37,134 nt of DNA, from IMG/VR virus record IMGVR_UViG_3300047510_001046, positions 1 to 37,134 of that record. One strand, 5' to 3'. Origin of the DNA: a virus. Below, in pieces: positions 1 to 5,579 of the stretch. Positions within the stretch are counted from its first letter, which is position 1; each line of letters starts with the position of its first letter. The notes below the pieces were generated by a model. The model had not been told where the DNA came from, ran no database searches, and was given only the letters and a program-made list of their open reading frames with translations. The position numbers and the translations under genes were made by a program.

Positions 1-137
1 TATATAAGGTTAAAGCCTAATAAGTGCTTATTATAAGCTTATAGACTGTTAATGTTGTGTGTTTAAAGCTAAGATTAATGTTTAGCTATATTACTGCTTG
101 ATCTGTAAGGGTATAGTATGATGTGGTAAAATGTGGT

Positions 138-170
138 GAAAAGTGGTAGAGTGAGTCTACCACAAAAAAA
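138..170 (-). terminator. Terminator-like hairpin for leftward transcription
   Basis: GTGGTAGA (143-150) and TCTACCAC (156-163) form a perfect 8-bp stem with a 5-base loop. On the minus strand it is preceded by a run of seven T and followed by TTTTC, as in a rho-independent terminator. It lies about 200 bases beyond the last leftward gene. Confidence 0.5.
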
Positions 171-219
171 CACACACGCACACACGTAGTTTTTTTGAAA
201 ACTTTGCAGTAAATGGTAA

Positions 220-264
220 CATTCTTTGAAAAGAATGCAAAGACTCTCGGAGAGAAATTGCATT
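220..264. repeat. Two overlapping inverted repeats
   Basis: CATTCTTT (220-227) and AAAGAATG (230-237) are perfect 8-base arms around GA. AATGCAA (234-240) and TTGCATT (258-264) are 7-base arms. They enclose a symmetric 3-base internal loop and an inner stem of CTCT (244-247) and AGAG (251-254). The two structures share bases 234-237 and so are mutually exclusive. Confidence 0.55.
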
Positions 265-311
265 TCTTTCAATAAACAGCTGATGTAACAATTACACAGC
301 AGATGTAACAA

Positions 312-342
312 GGAATGCAGCAAGCGTAACCTGCTGCACTCC
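312..342 (-). terminator. Possible terminator hairpin after the 92-aa gene
   Basis: GGA-A-TGCAGCA (312-322) pairs with TGCTGCA-C-TCC (332-342), a 10-bp stem with one mismatch and a 9-base loop. It starts 18 bases beyond the stop of the leftward gene at 360. The following bases on the minus strand (TTGTT) are only mildly T-rich, so termination is possible but not certain. Confidence 0.4.
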
Positions 343-359
343 TCCATTACAAAACACTA

Positions 360-638
360 TCAGATAGATAGTGCTGCTTCGCGACCGTAGCACAATACAA
401 ATGCACCTTCAGGTGTTGCATAGATGCGCAAGCGATCAGTTTCTACGCTCTTAGACGCAATGTCAGTGCGCAATGTACCTTTTGTAGTAGTACCTACAAT
501 TACATCTTCTCCGAAGACTTTGACACGACACCAGTACTTTCCAGTGTTCTCTTTGTCATTTGCAAACTGCAGCTTCTGGTCTGCAGACATTCCAGCTAGT
601 TCTTTGAACTCAGCGATCGACATACTTACGTTTTCCAT
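360..638 (-). CDS. Hypothetical 92-aa phage protein
   Basis: I do not recognise this family. The N-terminal half (about residues 5-30) looks helical and charged. The C-terminal half (about 33-90) alternates hydrophobic and polar residues like a small beta-rich domain, with single Cys at about 37 and 83. There is no signal peptide or membrane segment. The gene is separated from the rest of the leftward cluster by about 190 bases that hold a terminator, so it is probably transcribed from its own promoter within 639-780. I could not find a clear TAnnTTTG box there. The start at 638 follows an A/T-rich leader without a Shine-Dalgarno, as for most genes in the window. Confidence 0.7.
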   Translation of the reverse strand: MENVSMSIAEFKELAGMSADQKLQFANDKENTGKYWCRVKVFGEDVIVGTTTKGTLRTDIASKSVETDRLRIYATPEGAFVLCYGREAALSI

Positions 639-786
639 GATAAATAATAGTTTTGTTTAAATGATAGTGGGGGCAGAGCCCCGCAAGAGTAGGTGGGGGA
701 GTTTTTTTTGGAGACCCACTCACAACCTCATACACAGTAGAATCAAAATACCGGAGGAGAATTTTGCAGTAGTTACCAAAAAGAAA
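639..786. other. Intergenic stretch with short GC-rich hairpins
   Basis: Positions 669-715 contain GGGGC-AGA-GCCCC and a further GTGGG/CCCAC pair flanking a run of eight T. This is markedly more GC-rich than the surrounding DNA. It lies directly upstream of the leftward 92-aa gene, so it is its 5' leader or promoter region. I found no open frame of note and no consensus Bacteroidota promoter. Confidence 0.35.
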
Positions 787-808
787 ACCTCAGCATTTCT
801 ACTGAGGT
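775..808 (-). terminator. Rho-independent terminator of the leftward cluster
   Basis: ACCTCAG (787-793) and CTGAGGT (802-808) form a 7-bp stem with an 8-base loop. Read on the minus strand the stem is followed by TTTTCTTTTT. It starts 22 bases beyond the stop codon of the gene at 831-1148. Confidence 0.7.
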
Positions 809-830
809 CTTCAACTTGACAGGGCGGAGT

Positions 831-1148
831 TTAATATTTGTCTAGCTGTCCTAGTATCTTTCCTCCTAGGACAGGATCATTGATCTGCTCTAGTATATCT
901 TCTAATAGAGCTTTCATTTCTTTCTTACTACGTTCCTTGCTGTGTTGTCTGTTTGCCCGCTCTACTAAATATAGGTGGTAAGCTAGCTCATCAGTTGCTT
1001 TTAGTTTGTCGTAGTACTTTTGTATGCGCATATCCAGTTTTCTAGATCTGCTTAGATCAAGGACTGTAGGAAATGCTTTATGGAGTTCGTCCAGTCTACC
1101 TTTTAGATACTGGACCTCACCAAACTTCTGAATCTGTGCTTCTGTCAT
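831..1148 (-). CDS. Hypothetical 105-aa helical protein
   Basis: No family is recognised. The sequence is charged, lacks Cys, and is predicted by eye to be almost entirely helical, with heptad-like stretches around residues 10-60 and 75-100. Such proteins are common among early phage genes and often act as small binding partners of host proteins, but nothing here shows a specific function. The start is supported by a 4-base ATGA overlap with the upstream 40-aa frame and by GGAG five bases before the ATG. A Shine-Dalgarno-like site is unusual in this window. The gene is the last of the leftward cluster before the terminator at 775-808. Confidence 0.75.
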   Translation of the reverse strand: MTEAQIQKFGEVQYLKGRLDELHKAFPTVLDLSRSRKLDMRIQKYYDKLKATDELAYHLYLVERANRQHSKERSKKEMKALLEDILEQINDPVLGGKILGQLDKY

Positions 1149-1267
1149 GTTCTCCTATTGCTATTGTTATTCCCCGGTTCCACCAAAAAATATCTATGCA
1201 GTAAAATCCGAATAGAAGTTTGGTAGGAGTAATTATTACAGTAGGGTATAGGTAGTATTGGTCCCAT
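1145..1267 (-). CDS. Small hypothetical protein, 40 aa
   Basis: This short frame starts 3 bases after the stop of the acidic 56-aa gene and ends with a TGA that overlaps the ATG of the 105-aa gene (ATGA). It thus fills the gap exactly, as small phage genes often do. The peptide begins MGPILPIPYCNNYSYQ, carries a basic stretch (RILLHRY) and ends in an Asn/Arg-rich tail. No family is recognised. The position is the main evidence; the alternative is a 120-base untranslated spacer. A longer overlapping frame (1117-1371) is rejected because it runs across both neighbours in the wrong frame. Confidence 0.5.
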   Translation of the reverse strand: MGPILPIPYCNNYSYQTSIRILLHRYFLVEPGNNNSNRRT

Positions 1268-1270
1268 ACT

Positions 1271-1441
1271 CTAGTCTTCATAATCCTGGTCGTCTTCAAC
1301 AGTTTTAGTAGACGGACGATGGACATCATCTTCAAGATCTTCCCAGTCATCCCAGTCGTAGTGTTCGCCATGTAAGTCTAGTTCTTTGTTCTTGGTGTTG
1401 CTCCTAACCAGAGCGTGTTTTTGAATGCTTGTTTTTTCCAT
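1271..1441 (-). CDS. Acidic 56-aa protein overlapping its upstream gene
   Basis: The frame begins at ATG 1441 (MEKTSIQKHALV) and ends at TAG 1271. Its C-terminal 35 residues are strongly acidic and aromatic (YDWDDWEDLEDD, then VEDDQDYED), which is typical of real acidic phage proteins and unlikely by chance. It overlaps the end of the gene at 1378-1656 by 64 bases in another frame. Either it is translated from its own ATG, or ribosomes reach it by a -1 shift near the stop of the upstream gene, where an A-AAG sequence lies just before the TAG. Acidic small phage proteins can mimic DNA or bind basic host proteins, but that role is only a guess here. Confidence 0.6.
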   Translation of the reverse strand: MEKTSIQKHALVRSNTKNKELDLHGEHYDWDDWEDLEDDVHRPSTKTVEDDQDYED

Positions 1442-1656
1442 GATTTGATTTTGTATTCTTTGATAACTTCATCTATGATTCTTTCCATATCTTTTGTTGA
1501 TATTAGATAGTTGTCAAAAGGTATGTGCTTCATACCTCTTTCATCAATGGTAGCATTTGCCAGAAGTTCAGAAAAAACAGCAGGGGGCTCAGCTGCTGCA
1601 TAGATTCTGGTGTAGCATTCCATTAATGCATCTTCATCAGTCTTCTTTGCTTTCAT
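1378..1656 (-). CDS. Hypothetical 92-aa protein
   Basis: No family is recognised. The first two thirds look helical and the C-terminus is basic (KIKSWKKQAFKNTLWLGATP). The start at 1656 overlaps the end of the thioesterase gene by 20 bases; a second in-frame ATG at 1623 is possible. The last 64 bases overlap the acidic 56-aa frame, and the basic tail followed by an acidic frame is compatible with a frameshifted fusion product. It sits in the middle of the tightly overlapping leftward cluster and so is co-transcribed with the thioesterase and the phosphoribosyltransferase-like gene. Confidence 0.7.
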   Translation of the reverse strand: MKAKKTDEDALMECYTRIYAAAEPPAVFSELLANATIDERGMKHIPFDNYLISTKDMERIIDEVIKEYKIKSWKKQAFKNTLWLGATPRTKN

Positions 1657-2056
1657 GGTCCTTTTTGTCTTGGGAAAGATAGCGATTTCTTACAACTTCA
1701 TCAATGGGTACAGCATCACCCATTTCATCTATACGTACAAATCTGACATTAGTATGGAGTACCACTGTTTGTGTACCGCTGTATACATTGTGAGCTCTAG
1801 CTTCCATGTATAGAGTGATGCTGGTATTGCCTATGTGCATAACGCTTGCATATATCTTAAGTAGCTGACCTTCTTTTGCTGGTTTTTTAAAGATGCATTT
1901 GTCAATCATTACAGTAACCATCCGGGGGTTATTGCAAACCTCCATGGCGTAGGCGGCTGCTGCTGCATCCAGCCAGGCCAGAAGTTTACCACCAAATAAA
2001 TTAGCATGAAATCCAAGATCTGATTTCTTGATAGGGTGTGTGGTTATTAAGGTCAT
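1637..2056 (-). CDS. Acyl-CoA thioesterase, hotdog fold (YciA/BACH-like)
   Basis: Enzymes of this family hydrolyse acyl-CoA to free acid and CoA. The protein (139 aa from the chosen start) shows the family pattern in order: HANLFGGKLLAWLDAAAAAY, the hotdog loop and helix with conserved Asn, Gly-Gly and Asp; then VTVMIDKCIFKKPAKEG, the strand leading to the 'hxxP...G' turn; then YASVMHIGNTSITLYMEA, the 'v..vG.TSi.v.v.' strands; and a last strand ending VRIDEMGDAVPI. The length fits a single hotdog domain. ATG 2056 is preferred because it forms a 4-base ATGA overlap with the upstream stop; ATG 2083 would add nine residues and a 31-base overlap. A metabolic enzyme of this type is unusual in a phage. 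Substrate chain length cannot be read from the sequence. Confidence 0.85.
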   Translation of the reverse strand: MTLITTHPIKKSDLGFHANLFGGKLLAWLDAAAAAYAMEVCNNPRMVTVMIDKCIFKKPAKEGQLLKIYASVMHIGNTSITLYMEARAHNVYSGTQTVVLHTNVRFVRIDEMGDAVPIDEVVRNRYLSQDKKDHESKED

Positions 2057-2532
2057 TTCCAATGTTTGTTTTCTCTTTCCCAATAGAATTCTAACTGTTC
2101 CTTGTTCCAGTCATAATATCGTCCTACTACATCACACTTAAAGCTGCTGTGTATGTTTTCATATTGAGCTACTGTGATTACTTCTTTGTCTACAATGTTT
2201 GTTAGTACGTTAACCATAAAGGTGTAGTTAGCGCCATTGATAATGCCAGCTTCTACCAGTACAAGTTTACTCTTAGTGAACAATGGTAGCTTTTTGATGA
2301 AAGCATCTCTGTAAGGCTGGGGGTCTTCGTCGGGGTATGGTACATCTATGGGTAGCATTTCCAGCATTTCCCCCATAGAGCTTAAATGATGTGCAACATG
2401 CATAGATATTGTGGAGCTGTAATCTGGTGATACATTTAGTATCAATGCGTTTAAAGGATTGAGATTGTAGTTCTCAAGATCCTTACAAACTCTTTGGATT
2501 GTGATCCACTCCTCGTTTCTGTTTACTTTCAT
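2053..2532 (-). CDS. Phosphoribosyltransferase-like protein, degenerate PRPP loop
   Basis: The 159-aa protein has the layout of a type I phosphoribosyltransferase. A segment KLVLVEAGIINGANYTFMV (about residues 88-106) sits where the family has a hydrophobic strand followed by the acidic PRPP loop and a Gly-x-x-Thr turn. Near the C-terminus FYWERENKHW resembles the W/P-WE ending of hypoxanthine/xanthine-type enzymes. The usual pair of acidic PRPP-loop residues is reduced to a single Glu, so catalysis may be lost or altered. It is the first gene of the leftward cluster, starting 91 bases from the divergent rightward operon. The family call is inferred from pattern only; an unrelated Rossmann-like protein is the alternative. 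Confidence 0.55.
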   Translation of the reverse strand: MKVNRNEEWITIQRVCKDLENYNLNPLNALILNVSPDYSSTISMHVAHHLSSMGEMLEMLPIDVPYPDEDPQPYRDAFIKKLPLFTKSKLVLVEAGIINGANYTFMVNVLTNIVDKEVITVAQYENIHSSFKCDVVGRYYDWNKEQLEFYWERENKHWK

Positions 2533-2623
2533 AAAATTTAAATTGCACTACTAATGTAATACTAAATTTGTAATGTTTAAACTTTTAACGTATATTTGAT
2601 TGTAAACCAAAAATATTTTAGTT
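2533..2623. promoter_or_regulatory. Divergent intergenic control region
   Basis: These 91 bases separate the leftward cluster from the rightward virion operon and must hold promoters for both. The rightward promoter is clear (2567-2598). For the leftward direction I see only a weak candidate, a TTTG on the minus strand followed after 20 bases by TAAAAGTT. The perfect palindrome GTTTAAAC (2575-2582) sits between the boxes of the rightward promoter and could be an operator. Confidence 0.55.
2567..2598 (+). promoter_or_regulatory. Bacteroidota-type promoter for the rightward operon
   Basis: TTTG (2567-2570) is followed after exactly 20 bases by TATATTTG (2591-2598). This is a full match to the known Bacteroidota vegetative promoter (-33 TTTG, -7 TAnnTTTG, spacing about 19-21). 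Transcription would start near 2602-2606, leaving a leader of roughly 20 bases before ATG 2624. Confidence 0.75.
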
Positions 2624-2893
2624 ATGTCAGCTACAAACCAAGAGCACGAAAACTACGAGGAACTTACACCTGAAGAGCTTGAACAGCAAAAGCAGGGCCT
2701 GATTGATTTTTACAAGTCATCTATTGAAACGCTTCAGATTCAGCTTGACTACGAGAAGCTTGTAACCGAGATTGAAGAGACTCGTCTTGGAAGACTTGTT
2801 GCTCAAGCACGCATTGCTCAGATCTTAGCACCTGCGCCTGAAAGTAACGAAGAAGAGGAACCAGCGCCCAAAAAAACTCTGAAGCGCTCATAA
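2624..2893 (+). CDS. Small acidic coiled-coil protein, first gene of the virion operon
   Basis: The 89-aa protein is helical and acidic. Residues 15-80 form one long amphipathic stretch (ELTPEELEQQKQGLIDFYKS, then a Leu/Arg-rich second helix), followed by an acidic and Pro-rich linker and a basic tail (KKTLKRS). No enzyme motif, signal peptide or membrane segment is present. Similar small helical proteins occur at the start of structural operons in Bacteroidota phages, but I cannot name a function. The leader is A/T-rich with no Shine-Dalgarno. It is separated from the next gene by 9 bases and shares the promoter at 2567-2598. Confidence 0.75.
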   Translation: MSATNQEHENYEELTPEELEQQKQGLIDFYKSSIETLQIQLDYEKLVTEIEETRLGRLVAQARIAQILAPAPESNEEEEPAPKKTLKRS

Positions 2894-2902
2894 TTCACAA
2901 CA

Positions 2903-3265
2903 ATGGCTTTAGTGAAAAGAGTAGAGAAAACAGCACGTTTATCTAGACGTGCGCTGGTTAAGTATCAGATTATGACACATTGTTTTTTTAATAATGTGCA
3001 GATATCTGATGCCGATCTAGAGAGTCTTGCCCTTTTAGCTGAGTCTGGTGAACAGGAACTTACCTTTTTCTGTCTATCTATTAGTGATCAGTCAATATTT
3101 AAAAGCCCGCAGTCAGCAAGAAACGCTGTCGCTAAGGCTGAGAAAAAGAAACTGATTGTTAAAGCAGGAAATAATAAGAAGACAATCAAGCTTAATCCTG
3201 ATATCCAGGTTCAGTCTGCAGGCAATATTCTTTTAGAATACAAATTTGTGAGCCTTGAATCCTAA
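2903..3265 (+). CDS. Possible winged-helix DNA-binding protein
   Basis: The 120-aa protein has a basic N-terminus (ALVKRVEKTARLSRRALVKY) and a segment at about residues 66-88 (KSPQSARNAVAKAEKKKLIV) that reads like a recognition helix followed by the 'K-x-L-I-x-K' start of a wing. Then come short strands (KTIKLNPDIQV). This layout is typical of winged-helix transcription or replication factors with a 'sxxSvrnaixkLeekGli' core. Its location beside an HU/IHF-like gene at the head of the operon fits a regulator or DNA-structuring protein. The call rests on a visual pattern only. Confidence 0.5.
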   Translation: MALVKRVEKTARLSRRALVKYQIMTHCFFNNVQISDADLESLALLAESGEQELTFFCLSISDQSIFKSPQSARNAVAKAEKKKLIVKAGNNKKTIKLNPDIQVQSAGNILLEYKFVSLES

Positions 3266-3611
3266 AAAACCCAATACGTTTATAAAGCAGACTGCAGAAG
3301 AAACTGGAGTCTCTGAAGAAACGGTTAAAGAAGTAGTAAACTATTACTGGGCACGTGTAAGGAACAGTCTTGCTGAACTTAAACACCACTCTGTAAAAGT
3401 TTCCAACTTGGGAACATTTAAGATAAGAGCTAATAAAATTCAAAAGGAGATACAGAAAAATGAAGACATTGCAAGACACTCAGATCCGACAGAGTTTAGA
3501 CAGTACGCCATACACACGCACGCATCTGATAAGCTTGTAAAGCTAAAAAATCTTGTCGTCCTTATTGAAGAAGAAAAACAGAAACGACTGTCAATCAAAA
3601 ACTTACGCTAA
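3255..3611 (+). CDS. HU/IHF-like DNA-bending protein
   Basis: The 118-aa protein shows the HU/IHF order. An N-terminal helical pair contains a 'T-x-x-E-T-G-V-S-x-E-T-V-K-x-V-V' segment (about 12-32). Next is the core turn SVKVSNLGTFKIRANK (about 45-60), matching the family's 'v-x-l-x-g-F-G-x-F-x-v-r'. The second half is basic and helical and replaces the usual long beta arm. Family members bend DNA and help compaction, replication or transcription control. They are recurrent in Bacteroidota phages, including crAss-like ones. Translation probably starts at TTG 3255, inside the last codons of the previous gene (11-base overlap), which suggests translational coupling; no ATG lies in a suitable place. 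Confidence 0.7.
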   Translation: MNPKKPNTFIKQTAEETGVSEETVKEVVNYYWARVRNSLAELKHHSVKVSNLGTFKIRANKIQKEIQKNEDIARHSDPTEFRQYAIHTHASDKLVKLKNLVVLIEEEKQKRLSIKNLR

Positions 3612-3689
3612 TAGAGAACAAATTATATTCCGCCAAATGTCTGTTTTTAATGGCGATTTGGCGAGTTATAGATAAATAAACTTTGCCAA
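3612..3689 (+). promoter_or_regulatory. Intergenic leader with alternative hairpins over a start codon
   Basis: CGCCAAAT (3631-3638) is perfectly complementary to ATTTGGCG (3656-3663). A further copy, GCCAAAT (3685-3691), overlaps the ATG of the next gene (3690) and can pair with the same ATTTGGC. The two pairings exclude each other, and the second one hides the start codon. TTTG at 3657-3660 and 3682-3685, 21 bases apart, also give a weak promoter match that would make the downstream message nearly leaderless. Confidence 0.45.
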
Positions 3690-4004
3690 ATGAAAAGTTT
3701 GATAGAAGCCTGGAAGAATAAAAATCAGATCCTTGAAGGGATCATGAACTCTGTGTTTAAGAAAGAACACGTTGAGGAAGTTGCAGAGTTGCGCAATGCA
3801 ATTTGCAATGATTGTCCTGATATAGATACTAAGGGTACAGAATGTCTAGCACCTGGTACACAACCTTGTTGTTCCTTGTGCGGGTGTTCTCTTACTTTTA
3901 AAACAAGGTCTATGTCAGCCGAGTGTCCTGCTGGAAAGTGGAAGTCACTTATGACAGAAGAAGAAGAAAACGTTCTTAATGATAAATTAGGACTAAACGA
4001 ATAA
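3690..4004 (+). CDS. Zinc-ribbon protein with CGC-KTR-CPxGKW motif
   Basis: The 104-aa protein has an N-terminal helical half and a Cys-rich C-terminal half (about residues 39-83): CNDC, a lone Cys, CC, then CSLCGCSLTFKTR, then ECPAGKW. The combination of CGC-x-L-x-x-KTR and C-P-x-GKW recurs in small phage proteins and is expected to bind zinc. Their function is not established; a role in DNA handling or virion assembly is plausible given the nuclease and terminase genes next to it. The ATG at 3690 lies inside a repeated GCCAAAT element that may control its translation. The next gene follows after 3 bases. Confidence 0.75.
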   Translation: MKSLIEAWKNKNQILEGIMNSVFKKEHVEEVAELRNAICNDCPDIDTKGTECLAPGTQPCCSLCGCSLTFKTRSMSAECPAGKWKSLMTEEEENVLNDKLGLNE

Positions 4005-4007
4005 AGT

Positions 4008-4823
4008 ATGTCAGTATTATTTAAAGAAGAAGACCACAGTTATGTAAGCATTGGTGAAGAGAACATCAACTGGACTAGTGTAACATCCTTTATAGGAAAG
4101 TTTAAGCAGAAGTTTGATGCTGATGCTATTGCCGAAAAGGTTTCTAGAAACAAGCGTTCCAAGTGGTTTGGAATGAAGAAACAGGAAATCCTTGATACCT
4201 GGAAAGCAGAATCCGATAGAGCAACCACTCTTGGAAACTGGTATCACAACCAGAGAGAAGCTGACATTCTAGAACTTACAAGCTTGGGTAGAAACGGTGT
4301 GGAAGTTCCGATCTTTAGACCCGTTCTTAACGAAGAAGGTCACAAACTTGCACCAAACCAAAAACTCACAGATGGTGTATACCCAGAACACTTTGTGTAT
4401 TTGAAGTCTGCAGGTCTCTGTGGACAATCAGATTATGTGGAGGTTGTAAATGGTTATGTTAATATCATTGATTACAAAACCAACAAAGAGATAAAGAAAG
4501 AATCTTTTAAGAACTACGAAGGTATTTCTCAGAAGATGAACGCTCCTTTATCCCATCTTGATGATTGTAACTATAACCATTACAACCTTCAATTGTCTGT
4601 TTACATGTATATCATTCTCAGACAAAATCCACGTCTTAGACCTGGAAAGTTGTCTATTCATCACGTACTGTTTGAGCAGGCTGGTACAGATCCTAATGGA
4701 TACCCGATTACCAGCATTGTAAACGGATCACCCGTAGTACAAGACGTTGTGGTATACGATATGCCTTATCTTAAAGATGAGGTTCTTTCCCTAATACACT
4801 GGATTCAAAATAATAACTCATGA
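4008..4823 (+). CDS. PD-(D/E)XK nuclease, RecB/Cas4-like
   Basis: The 271-aa protein carries the ordered motifs of RecB-family nucleases: H80 in GNWYH, E127 in PEHFVY, D142 in GLCGQSDYV, the core D155-Y-K157 in IIDYKTNK, and Q195 with Y199 in LQLSVYMY. These correspond to the metal-binding His and Asp, the catalytic Asp-x-Lys and the 'QxxxY' helix. The proteins cut or resect DNA ends, and phage members act in recombination, replication or DNA processing at packaging. There is no helicase domain and no Cas4-type iron-sulphur cysteine set, so it is a stand-alone nuclease. The gene overlaps the next one by 4 bases (ATGA), within the run that leads to TerL. Confidence 0.8.
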   Translation: MSVLFKEEDHSYVSIGEENINWTSVTSFIGKFKQKFDADAIAEKVSRNKRSKWFGMKKQEILDTWKAESDRATTLGNWYHNQREADILELTSLGRNGVEVPIFRPVLNEEGHKLAPNQKLTDGVYPEHFVYLKSAGLCGQSDYVEVVNGYVNIIDYKTNKEIKKESFKNYEGISQKMNAPLSHLDDCNYNHYNLQLSVYMYIILRQNPRLRPGKLSIHHVLFEQAGTDPNGYPITSIVNGSPVVQDVVVYDMPYLKDEVLSLIHWIQNNNS

Positions 4824-5356
4824 TAGTAAGACTCTTTGATATACAGAATGGTAAGGTCATTCCTTCTGAGCACAGTTATACATTAAATTTTCTAAGAGCT
4901 ATCAGAGAGAACTATGATGAAGAATTGGTAAGTGCAATTTTTGCATATTGCTTTTACATGACCTGTCCTAATCCGGATTTGAATCCCTTCTTTAATGTTC
5001 CTGAAACAGATAAAGAAGACTTGATTAGAAGAGAGCTAAGAACTTCAGAAGATTTTCCAGACTTTGATCCTGACGATATGATAATCAAAGAAGCTCTGGA
5101 AATGTGTAGAAAGCTTTATGAAACTCCAACATCCAGAGCATATCGTGGAATTAGCTCAATGCTTGACAGACTTGCTTTGTATATGGAAAAGACACCAATT
5201 GAGCACGGTAGAGATGGTAACATTACTGCTATTGTTAATGCTGCAGCTAAATTTGAACAGATACGCAGCTCATTTAGAGGTGCTTATAATGACCTGATTG
5301 ATGAACAAAAGAGTTCTGTCCGCGGTGGGCAAGGACTTTCTTATGACCAAATCTAA
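4820..5356 (+). CDS. Conserved-looking 178-aa protein upstream of terminase
   Basis: No family is recognised with certainty. The protein is acidic in the middle (PDFDPDDM), mainly helical (about residues 20-45, 85-135, 145-165), and ends in a Gly/Ser-rich tail (SVRGGQGLSYDQI). It is coupled to the nuclease gene by an ATGA overlap and lies two genes before TerL, where a small terminase subunit often sits. However, no helix-turn-helix is evident, so that role is a positional guess only. Confidence 0.75.
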   Translation: MIVRLFDIQNGKVIPSEHSYTLNFLRAIRENYDEELVSAIFAYCFYMTCPNPDLNPFFNVPETDKEDLIRRELRTSEDFPDFDPDDMIIKEALEMCRKLYETPTSRAYRGISSMLDRLALYMEKTPIEHGRDGNITAIVNAAAKFEQIRSSFRGAYNDLIDEQKSSVRGGQGLSYDQI

Positions 5357-5579
5357 TATGGAAGACAAAAAGAGTGCGCTGTACAACTGGTTGTTTCATT
5401 ACAACCCTTATGATGAATGCTGGCATGCCTTTGTAAGAGAAGATTACATTGGATACTTCGGTTCTATCAAAGCATTAAACCCTGATTTTAAATCACCTAA
5501 GATTTCTGTACTAACAGAGATTATTGTAAAATGTGAAGGTGATCCCAAACGTGTAGCTGAGTATATTCAAGAGCTGTGA
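5343..5579 (+). CDS. Small aromatic-rich protein before TerL
   Basis: The clearly coding part begins MEDKKSALYNWLFHYNPYDE, continues with REDYIGYFG and ends with a helical segment (SVLTEIIVKCEGDPKRVAEY). The pattern 'NWLFHYNPY...W.AF.RED...YF' looks like a conserved small phage family, function unknown. Three starts are possible: ATG 5298 (long overlap with the previous gene), ATG 5343 (14-base overlap, used here) and ATG 5358 (one base after the previous stop). I favour the two later ones. The stop overlaps the GTG start of TerL (GTGA), so translation is probably coupled. Confidence 0.75.
   Translation: MTKSNMEDKKSALYNWLFHYNPYDECWHAFVREDYIGYFGSIKALNPDFKSPKISVLTEIIVKCEGDPKRVAEYIQEL

Larger units (their letters stand above)
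1..359. other. Non-coding, hairpin-rich stretch
   Basis: I see no convincing gene here. The only long open frame (75-347, minus) runs straight through several perfect hairpins and has an unnatural composition rich in Cys, Leu and Phe. The stretch holds at least four inverted repeats (143-163, 220-237, 234-264, 312-342) and a 15-16 base direct repeat with a 20-base period (277 and 297, CAGCWGATGTAACAA). It lies downstream of the leftward gene that ends at 360, so part of it is probably a terminator or 3' untranslated region. The rest may be a structured RNA or a replication or packaging site. Confidence 0.5.

Noticed and set aside
75-347. 90-aa minus-strand open frame
   Set aside because: It runs through several perfect hairpins and a direct repeat and has a Cys/Leu/Phe-rich composition without any plausible fold. 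The DNA structure explains the sequence better.
1117-1371. 84-aa minus-strand open frame
   Set aside because: It crosses two better-fitting small genes (1145-1267 and 1271-1441) in another frame, and its acidic-codon stretch only makes sense in the -1 frame.
4820-5356. Small terminase subunit call
   Set aside because: The position fits, but no helix-turn-helix or known small-terminase pattern is visible, so it is left unnamed.
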